A stretch of 64,000 nt of DNA from a virus. The translations under genes and the position numbers were made by a program. Shown piece by piece: positions 59,014-64,000 of the stretch. Numbering within the stretch: position 1 is the first letter of the stretch; every line of letters begins with the position of its first letter. The notes below the pieces were generated by a model, which worked only from the letters and a program-made list of their open reading frames with translations, made no database searches and was not told the origin of the DNA. The stretch spans positions 21,615-85,614 of IMG/VR virus record IMGVR_UViG_3300011116_000416, one strand, 5' to 3'.

Positions 59014-59888
59014 GCCCAGTTGCCAGCAATTAGAGTTTGTGTGCTAGAGCCAAGTTTTTCTACCTCAAGCCACGAACCTGCTATCATTATGGTGGAAGCT
59101 CCAGTCGTTGACATCTGGAATTGTGGTGTTAGTGTGCTTGTCGCTGATGCGTTGCTTGTAAAATATCCTTCAAACTCTATTACATAGTTTGCTGTTGCTG
59201 TAACGTCAGCACTGACATTCGATGCGGATGCGACTGTAATAATTCCTACTTGGTCCATGGTAGTAGCTGAAGATGACTTAAAAGTTTTAAAGTGATATTT
59301 AATTGCTACTGGGGCATTTGAGAATGCAAACAATAGTTGAATGTCTGGAGTTCCAGAAGTCCAGGTTGCTGTTGCGTAGTACACGCCCTTAAATCTATAA
59401 AGTTTTGCAGCCTCTAAAGATGACAAAACATCGTTTGCTGCTGCAAATACGTTTACTGGAGTAGTTGTTGTGGCTGCAGATGAATTTGCTAACGAGAATA
59501 CCATTTGTGGTGCACGGATTAATCCTCTACCTGGTCCGTTAGCAACTGTTGCATAGAAACCTTCTACAGATGCTTCAACTGCATTAGCTAGTGGTGTTGT
59601 CAATAAGTTTGCCTGAGATGACTGACCAATTCTTAAAGGTGCTACAGTTGTTGTACCTGCTGTTAGCGTTACTGTTCCAGTAAAAGTTGGAGAAGCCAGA
59701 TTTGCTTTAGATGTAGTAAGGTCTCTAATCTTACCAAAAACTGAGTTTGCCGAAATAGCTGCGTTATTTGCTGGGTCTGTAGACGAACCATAGGCAAGCA
59801 ATCTCATTGCTACCTGAATATCCGCAATTTCGTTCAATGCTGGTGCGGTAGCCTGATAAGATGTTGCTGGTCCAATAGTGATAGTCAT
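59010..59888 (-). CDS. Receptor-binding-like tail protein, 292 aa
   Basis: The N-terminal half has a typical short attachment/shaft region (NEIADIQVAMRLLAYGSSTD, LASPTFTGTVTLTAGTTTVA). The C-terminal 170 residues (from GRGLIRAPQMVFSL) are homologous to the C-terminus of the 1266-aa fibre, with shared ends (TLIAGNWA versus TTVGAWA). It is probably an alternative or accessory receptor-binding protein. Leaderless promoter at 59895-59900. Confidence 0.7.
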   Translation of the reverse strand: MTITIGPATSYQATAPALNEIADIQVAMRLLAYGSSTDPANNAAISANSVFGKIRDLTTSKANLASPTFTGTVTLTAGTTTVAPLRIGQSSQANLLTTPLANAVEASVEGFYATVANGPGRGLIRAPQMVFSLANSSAATTTTPVNVFAAANDVLSSLEAAKLYRFKGVYYATATWTSGTPDIQLLFAFSNAPVAIKYHFKTFKSSSATTMDQVGIITVASASNVSADVTATANYVIEFEGYFTSNASATSTLTPQFQMSTTGASTIMIAGSWLEVEKLGSSTQTLIAGNWA

Positions 59889-59894
59889 AAGTTA

Positions 59895-59903
59895 ATTATA
59901 GCA
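59895..59903 (-). promoter_or_regulatory. Extended -10 promoter, leaderless, 292-aa protein
   Basis: TGC-TATAAT on the minus strand (TATAAT at 59895-59900), 6 nt before the ATG at 59888. Confidence 0.75.
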
Positions 59904-59907
59904 TAGC

Positions 59908-60948
59908 CTAATCATTGAATATTTTAAAATTGTGAGCTATGGCTGATTCTATGTTTAGTTCACGCTTGTTTTGCTTATATTTCTTGGTAAACTTAAACAT
60001 TTTTCTGTTTTGTTTTGCTACAGCTAGCAGGTTATCAAGAAGATATCCGTGTGCAAACTTGTTCATAAGCAAGCTTGATGGCTTTAGGTTTATCTCAATT
60101 CCCTGCTTTGCATACTTGTAGCATTTGTTCCATTTCTGCTTTTTAAAATAATAAATTGCCAACTCTAAGAATGTCTCTCTGCTTTTTTTAATCTTTAATG
60201 ACTTCTTGAGATATTTAACCTTTTTATCATACGAGCACTTGTATAATAACCTCCATGCCGAAGCAATCTCAAAATCTACAATGTATTCGTCTAACTTTAG
60301 ATAGGATTTCCAGACTTCAGCAGCTTCTTCAAATCTATTGAATGCCATAAGCTGAGTTGCCTGATATATGTGAAATCTTGCATTGTTGTAATATTTATAA
60401 GCATCCTCAATCATCTTGTTGTATTGCTCACGAGATTTTTCTCTATCTGGATGGTGAGATACTTCCAGTCCCTCGCAAAATTCTAAGGTATGTTCTTCTA
60501 GCCTATCTGGAAGCAATGCCTCATGAATAAAGTATTCCCATCTAAAACCATGACGCTTATGAATTCTATTGTTGATAAAATATGTGTCTACTACCGTTTC
60601 TGCTTCATCTCGATATGTTAGGTTAAGCTTATACTCTATCTGTGTCGCTGTCATCTTTTCTAAAAGTTCTCTCCAACCTTCGGAAAGTGTTTCATCCATA
60701 TCCATAGAAATACAATAATCTATATCGTCTGGTAGTGCTGCTAGTGCTGCATTTCTGGAATCATCAAATCTCCATGGCTTGACAGAAATTTCTATAACGG
60801 CAATTCCAAGTCTTTCTGCAATTTCAATTGTTCTGTCTGTTGAGCCAGTATCAGCAATCAGCAAATAGTCTGCATCTTTAGCAGACTCGTACCAGCGTTC
60901 GACATGCTTCTCTTCGTTCAAGGCGATTGTGTAAACCGCAATTTTCAT
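59908..60948 (-). CDS. GT2 family glycosyltransferase, 346 aa
   Basis: A GT-A fold: KIAVYTIALNEEKHVERWYE (nucleotide-binding start), ADTGSTDRTIEIAERLG and the metal-binding DxD in CISMDMDETLSEGW. The C-terminal half has TPR-like helices (YQATQLMAFNRFEEAAEVWK) and a basic end. It is paralogous to the next gene and overlaps it by 4 bp. Sugars might be added to fibre proteins or host receptors. An AAGGATT SD precedes the ATG. Confidence 0.85.
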   Translation of the reverse strand: MKIAVYTIALNEEKHVERWYESAKDADYLLIADTGSTDRTIEIAERLGIAVIEISVKPWRFDDSRNAALAALPDDIDYCISMDMDETLSEGWRELLEKMTATQIEYKLNLTYRDEAETVVDTYFINNRIHKRHGFRWEYFIHEALLPDRLEEHTLEFCEGLEVSHHPDREKSREQYNKMIEDAYKYYNNARFHIYQATQLMAFNRFEEAAEVWKSYLKLDEYIVDFEIASAWRLLYKCSYDKKVKYLKKSLKIKKSRETFLELAIYYFKKQKWNKCYKYAKQGIEINLKPSSLLMNKFAHGYLLDNLLAVAKQNRKMFKFTKKYKQNKRELNIESAIAHNFKIFND

Positions 60949-61895
60949 TCTTTAATCCTTTGTTCACTACTATTATACCATTTAGCCTGTTGATACATAA
61001 CTGCCATAGGCTCTCCCCAAGCATCATTATCCTTAAGTATGTCAACGGTAATGTCTGTTATTTTTAAGGCTTTTTCACACCACTCTAAACATTCCTGCCA
61101 TCTCTCATGTTCTGCGTACCACTTTGCAATATAGTAATATGGTTCACGCCTGTCTGGTGCTTCACCTAAGCAATACAGCATGTACTCGGTAGTTTTTTCG
61201 GGTATGATTCTTGAAAGAATTCTATAGACATGTGCAGAATCATATTTGCTAAATCCAGGTACTTCCATCATTCTCAGATAGTACTGTTCTGCTTCTTCGA
61301 ATCTCTTCATTGACACTAGGGCATCCGTATAGTATTTATAGTATCTTGTAATATTTGGGTTTTCATCTAATGCCGCTTTGATTAAGTCTAGATATTGGCT
61401 TCTAGGTTTATCTCGATTTGGTATATGGGTTACTTCTATGGTGGGACAGAATTCTATAATAGGCTCGGTTCTGTCTTGTACGATACCTTCGTGCATTAGG
61501 AATTTCCAGCGGTATCCGTGTCTAGAATGAATGCGGTTATTAACAAAACTATATTGTTCATGGTCGTTGTTAAAGACATAGGTGATTTGGTTGCCAGTCA
61601 TTTTTTCTAATTCTGCTCTCCAACCCTCAGAAATAACTTCATCCATGTCAAGAGATACGCACATATCGATATCGTCTGGTATAAGAGCTAGGGCTGCGTT
61701 ACGAGCATCATCAAACCTGAATGGCTTGATTGATAAATTAAATACGTTGATTCCAAGAGACCTGGCTATTTCCACGGTACGGTCAGTAGAGCCTGTATCG
61801 CCAATAAGAATATAATCGGCATCCTTAACAGAGTTATACCATCTCTCGACAAACTCTTCTTCATTTAGTGCAATTGTATAAACTGCAATTCTCAT
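60945..61895 (-). CDS. GT2 family glycosyltransferase, 316 aa
   Basis: The same architecture as the neighbour: RIAVYTIALNEEEFVERWYN, GDTGSTDRTVEIARSLG, CVSLDMDEVISEGW, then TPR-like helices (YYKYYTDALVSMKRFEEAEQ) that could bind a partner protein. The ATG at 61895 is preferred to TTG at 61901. Tandem duplication with divergence suggests two acceptors or sequential transfers. Confidence 0.85.
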   Translation of the reverse strand: MRIAVYTIALNEEEFVERWYNSVKDADYILIGDTGSTDRTVEIARSLGINVFNLSIKPFRFDDARNAALALIPDDIDMCVSLDMDEVISEGWRAELEKMTGNQITYVFNNDHEQYSFVNNRIHSRHGYRWKFLMHEGIVQDRTEPIIEFCPTIEVTHIPNRDKPRSQYLDLIKAALDENPNITRYYKYYTDALVSMKRFEEAEQYYLRMMEVPGFSKYDSAHVYRILSRIIPEKTTEYMLYCLGEAPDRREPYYYIAKWYAEHERWQECLEWCEKALKITDITVDILKDNDAWGEPMAVMYQQAKWYNSSEQRIKE

Positions 61896-61909
61896 ACCCA
61901 AATCTCTTT

Positions 61910-62548
61910 CTATGATGCTGAAATATATGTTCCGTTAACGTAAAGTCTACTAACAGTTGTAAGTGTTGTTGGATTACCCTGAGACAAAATTGTTTCGATA
62001 ATTGGCTTAGGGTTAGATGTTGTTGCCATTAGCCAGTGAAAATCTAGCGTTGACGAACCAGCAATGTGGTCAGCTGCAATCTGAATATGTCCATTTAAGT
62101 CATCTGGTGGCAATGCTGGATTAGCCCACAACCAACCAAAGAAGTGATTTGATGATGTCGCTAATGCTGGAAATGGTAGGTCAACCTTAAACTGACCAGT
62201 ACCAAAGTTGGTTACTGTAGTAAAATCTATTTGAATCCAAAAAGAAACAAGCTGTCCAGATTTTACATAGTAAGAATTATATGTTGGATATGTTGTTCCA
62301 GAGCCTGTAAAGGTCAGACCTGTTGCTTGAAAGGTTGGAGACCATCGAACTGCGGTTGGTGGATTTGTCCACTGTGTATTGTAGTCAGTTCCGTTTACTT
62401 TTGTAAGAAACTGTCCAGCGGTACCTCCAGCAGGGACACCAGGTCCAGTTGGTCCAGTGGCACCAGTTGGTCCAGGTTGACCAGCAGTCAAAACTGTTTT
62501 AACAACAGCACTTTGCGTAGTATCTGGGACAATCTTGATGGTTGTCAT
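61910..62548 (-). CDS. Collagen-like tail protein, 212 aa
   Basis: An N-terminal strand region is followed by a short collagen-like repeat (GQPGPTGATGPTGPGVPAGG, residues about 24-43) and a beta-rich head (NSYYVKSGQLVSFWIQIDF, GHIQIAADHIAG). Collagen-like stretches trimerise phage fibres. Probably a short fibre with a C-terminal binding head. Overlaps the preceding gene by 4 bp (ATGA). Confidence 0.8.
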   Translation of the reverse strand: MTTIKIVPDTTQSAVVKTVLTAGQPGPTGATGPTGPGVPAGGTAGQFLTKVNGTDYNTQWTNPPTAVRWSPTFQATGLTFTGSGTTYPTYNSYYVKSGQLVSFWIQIDFTTVTNFGTGQFKVDLPFPALATSSNHFFGWLWANPALPPDDLNGHIQIAADHIAGSSTLDFHWLMATTSNPKPIIETILSQGNPTTLTTVSRLYVNGTYISAS

Positions 62549-62940
62549 AGAGCACTTCCTGTGATATCAGGTCTGACGACAATTGTTCCTAGAATCGGTG
62601 TCCACTTTTCTCCAGAAATAGTTACCTGTAGGTCAAAAATAAGCTCGGCGACAATAGAGGAACTTCCTGTGCCCCAATCGTCTGTCATTGTGCTAAGAGC
62701 ACTAACTGTGACGTATCCAGCACCAGATGTTGTAGTCAAAGTATATTTGGTTGCTGTTTTAGGGTCATAGGCACTTGATGCAAATGTCCATCCTGTGGTA
62801 TTCTTAGCAGTAACACCATCGTCTTCATAGAATTCAAAGGTAGTGGAAATATCGTCACCACGAACTATATTCCATTTAACGTTTACAGGTTCAGCACCGA
62901 TACTAATCGGGGAATTTGAAGAGCAAGTTGAACAAGACAT
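62545..62940 (-). CDS. Tail accessory protein, 131 aa
   Basis: A cysteine-rich N-terminus (MSCSTCSSNSPISIGAEPVN) is followed by a beta domain (VKWNIVRGDDISTTFEFYED) like baseplate/tail accessory proteins of the BppU-type N-terminal kind. The start is the ATG at 62940, 6 nt after TATAAT, rather than the upstream in-frame ATG. It precedes the collagen-like fibre and may attach it. Confidence 0.65.
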   Translation of the reverse strand: MSCSTCSSNSPISIGAEPVNVKWNIVRGDDISTTFEFYEDDGVTAKNTTGWTFASSAYDPKTATKYTLTTTSGAGYVTVSALSTMTDDWGTGSSSIVAELIFDLQVTISGEKWTPILGTIVVRPDITGSAL

Positions 62941-62946
62941 ATAAAC

Positions 62947-62952
62947 ATTATA
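62947..62952 (-). promoter_or_regulatory. -10 box, leaderless, tail accessory gene
   Basis: TATAAT on the minus strand, 6 nt before the ATG at 62940. A TGG lies two bases further upstream than in a standard extended -10. Confidence 0.65.
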
Positions 62953-62965
62953 CACCATAAATAAG

Positions 62966-63014
62966 GAACCAGTGCCTGAAAGTGGGTATGAGAGAGATAT
63001 TCAGACACTGGCTC
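62966..63014 (-). other. 15-bp hairpin between two promoters
   Basis: GAACCAGTGCCTGAA (62966-62980) pairs with TTCAGACACTGGCTC (63000-63014) with two G-T pairs. It lacks a clear U-tract. It would lie at the 5' end of RNA from the promoter at 63023-63028, or serve as a terminator for the 97-aa gene. Confidence 0.65.
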
Positions 63015-63022
63015 TATGATAG

Positions 63023-63031
63023 ATTATATCA
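63023..63031 (-). promoter_or_regulatory. Extended -10 promoter upstream of hairpin
   Basis: TGA-TATAAT on the minus strand (TATAAT at 63023-63028). Predicted start near 63016, right at the base of the 15-bp hairpin. Confidence 0.55.
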
Positions 63032-63102
63032 TTTTTAATGGGTTTCTGTGTTTTATTTGACAAATTTGAAAAAGTGTGATACCCTTTTAATACCTTTTGG
63101 TT

Positions 63103-63166
63103 GGGGATATATAATATATATAAATATATTAATATATAGTATAGTTTTATATATAAATAATAATAA
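63103..63166. other. Extreme AT-rich stretch without gene
   Basis: About 64 bp consist almost only of A and T (TATATAAATATATTAATATA-type sequence). It lies after the 97-aa gene. It may be an easily melted element or simply a spacer. I see no gene or clear repeat unit in it. Confidence 0.5.
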
Positions 63167-63460
63167 TCAAAGTTCGGTTTTTTCTGACTTGCTTTTCTTT
63201 TGTGTTTTGACACCATCTGTAATAAGAACATTATATAGATTATCTATCTTCTCTTCTAATCTATTGGTTTTTTCTTCTAGCCTAGAAACCTGGTCTTTCA
63301 TTGATGACCCATGATTAGGTTTTAGCTCTGACAAGTCTTCTTTAAGTTCGGTTGATAGGACTCTAAGTTCAGCGGTAACGAACCAACGGATTCCGCCAAC
63401 GGTAATAGCAACAATGGATAATATAGTTAGTATTAATCCAGCCCAATCTGTAACAGACAT
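63167..63460 (-). CDS. Membrane-anchored coiled-coil protein, 97 aa
   Basis: The start is the ATG at 63460, 9 nt after TATAAT. One N-terminal transmembrane helix (WAGLILTILSIVAITVGGIR, residues about 6-25) is followed by two coiled-coil stretches (LRVLSTELKEDLSELK and DQVSRLEEKTNRLEEKIDNL) and a lysine-rich end. Similar small proteins are found near tail genes; a role as spanin or membrane organiser is possible but unproven. Confidence 0.7.
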   Translation of the reverse strand: MSVTDWAGLILTILSIVAITVGGIRWFVTAELRVLSTELKEDLSELKPNHGSSMKDQVSRLEEKTNRLEEKIDNLYNVLITDGVKTQKKSKSEKTEL

Positions 63461-63469
63461 AATAAGATA

Positions 63470-63475
63470 ATTATA
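63470..63475 (-). promoter_or_regulatory. -10 box for 97-aa membrane protein
   Basis: TATAAT on the minus strand, 9 nt before the ATG, so the leader is at most 2-3 nt. First promoter of the long leftward late region. Confidence 0.6.
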
Positions 63476-63539
63476 CACTACGTTTTTAGCAGTGTTTTGT
63501 GATTTTAAAAACGGTCGAAATAGAGACACCCAAACCACC

Positions 63540-63575
63540 AAAAACCCAAATAGGCAACAAGGTTGCCAAATGGGT
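63540..63575 (-). terminator. Terminator-like hairpin at the strand switch
   Basis: GGCAAC-CTT-GTTGCC (63553-63567) within outer arms ACCCA/TGGGT is followed by five T on the minus strand. No minus-strand gene lies to its right in this window, so it would stop leftward transcription entering from outside. Confidence 0.6.
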
Positions 63576-63644
63576 CAAATAACGGTTTAAATGCCCCTAC
63601 AAGCCGTTTACATACAAAAAACATATCTCAATGCCCCCCAAATA

Positions 63645-63653
63645 TGATATACT
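63645..63653 (+). promoter_or_regulatory. Plus-strand extended -10 promoter
   Basis: TGA-TATACT (TATACT at 63648-63653) on the plus strand. A leader of about 20 nt includes AAGGAGAG before the ATG at 63681. Confidence 0.65.
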
Positions 63654-63680
63654 TGATATTCAAGCAAATTAAGGAGAGAT

Positions 63681-63857
63681 ATGCGAATAATTAAAAGAAT
63701 AAAACTATTATTTAAGTTATTCAAAAGAAACCACCAATGTACCCTGCCAAATCCTGTATACTATCATTCAAACAGCGATTGGCAATGTTTCATCTGCAAA
63801 GCATACTGGTATAAAAAGTATGACAGATACGGTGGATATTTTATCAAAAGAACCTAA
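63681..63857 (+). CDS. Small basic cysteine-containing protein, 58 aa
   Basis: A 58-codon plus-strand gene with AAGGAGAG upstream. The N-terminus is basic and hydrophobic (MRIIKRIKLLFKLFKRN). The rest has HQC and WQCFIC, possibly one zinc site, with many Tyr/Lys (AYWYKKYDRYGGYFIKR). It opens a region of opposite transcription at the right end, perhaps the early genes. No family recognised. Confidence 0.75.
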   Translation: MRIIKRIKLLFKLFKRNHQCTLPNPVYYHSNSDWQCFICKAYWYKKYDRYGGYFIKRT

Positions 63858-64000
63858 ACTTTTGTGTACCCTCCAATTTTTCATACCATCGAAATCTGAA
63901 AAAATTTTTAAAAACCAGATTTAACAAAATCTGAATATTTTGCTAAGATGTATGATATGGGTTTTACTACACACCACCCAAAACTCTTAGTGAGCACACA
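63858..64000 (+). other. Intergenic region with hairpin and possible promoter
   Basis: CAGATT-TAACAA-AATCTG (around 63917-63935) is a 6-bp hairpin after the small gene and could be its terminator. TATGAT at 63952-63957, preceded by AAGATG, resembles the -10 region at 63648 and may start another plus-strand gene beyond the window. No gene start is visible before the edge. Confidence 0.35.

Noticed and set aside
60972-60977. TGG-TATAAT upstream of the first glycosyltransferase
   Set aside because: It lies inside the coding sequence of the other glycosyltransferase (encoding WYN); an internal promoter is possible but could be chance, so not listed as a feature.
62231-62770. 179-codon plus-strand frame over collagen-like and accessory tail genes
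   Set aside because: Antisense of two genes with clear protein features; its translation is biased toward Cys/Ser/Arg as expected for a shadow.
63059-63081. TTGACA and a weak -10 on the plus strand near 63059
   Set aside because: The -10 (TACCCT) is poor and no plus-strand gene follows.
63001-63231. 76-codon minus-strand frame in the AT-rich right end
   Set aside because: It overlaps the better supported 97-aa gene in another frame, has a composition driven by the AT run and has no SD.
1-64000. Integrase, excisionase, attachment site, IS element or CRISPR array
   Set aside because: Looked for on both strands; no recombinase or transposase motif, no direct-repeat array and no IS ends were seen.

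Overview
The window looks like part of a tailed-phage genome (siphovirus-type head and tail genes), low in GC by eye. The host is most likely an actinobacterium: there is a WhiB-like Fe-S regulator (4291-4581), a small CxxC/CxxH protein of the DUF7455 type common in actinobacteria and their phages (5536-5757), and several genes whose ATG sits 6-7 nt after a -10 box, as in leaderless actinobacterial transcripts. A low-GC freshwater actinobacterium of the Nanopelagicales/acI type would fit; that is inference. No integrase, repressor or partition gene is visible, so nothing here suggests lysogeny.

Almost everything is read right-to-left (minus strand) in tightly packed operons with 1-4 nt stop/start overlaps. 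In transcription order: 63.5-58.1 kb holds a small membrane protein, tail and fibre proteins (one collagen-like), two tandem GT2 glycosyltransferases and, on the opposite strand with its own promoter, an NlpC/P60 lipoprotein. 58.1-52.1 kb holds the large repeat-containing fibre and a B12-dependent ribonucleotide reductase. 52.0-38.4 kb holds a 1292-aa virion protein, portal, protease-scaffold, major capsid protein, head-tail connector genes, major tail protein and two duplicated tail-assembly chaperones. 38.4-23.5 kb holds a 2184-aa tape measure, distal tail protein, 1586-aa tail hub and accessory tail proteins. 23.5-12 kb is regulation and replication: HTH protein, DnaB helicase, primase, SSB-like protein, DNA polymerase III alpha, MazG, RecA-like ATPase, Cas4-like nuclease and RuvC-like resolvase. 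11.8-9.5 kb holds the terminases. 9.5-5.9 kb holds a secreted PA14 protein with a candidate frameshift extension, holin-like membrane proteins, four tRNAs and an M23 peptidase. 5.9-0 kb holds small accessory genes including WhiB, Hsp20, Dps, thioredoxin and a metallopeptidase. At the extreme right a small plus-strand gene marks a switch of coding strand.

The main unusual signals are: (i) an approximately 75-residue beta domain resembling the FCCH domain of ubiquitin E1, found seven times in five virion proteins; (ii) a canonical -1 slippery heptamer directly on the stop codon of the secreted PA14 protein, which would add a membrane-anchor tail; (iii) repeated leaderless promoters with extended -10 boxes; (iv) tail chaperones G and GT apparently replaced by two paralogous genes; (v) a nested scaffold start inside the protease gene; (vi) a ROSE-like hairpin over the Hsp20 ribosome binding site; and (vii) a plus-strand NlpC lipoprotein behaving like a moron. 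Ten small genes of 42-59 codons, plus one truncated at the window edge, were found by direct reading of the gaps.
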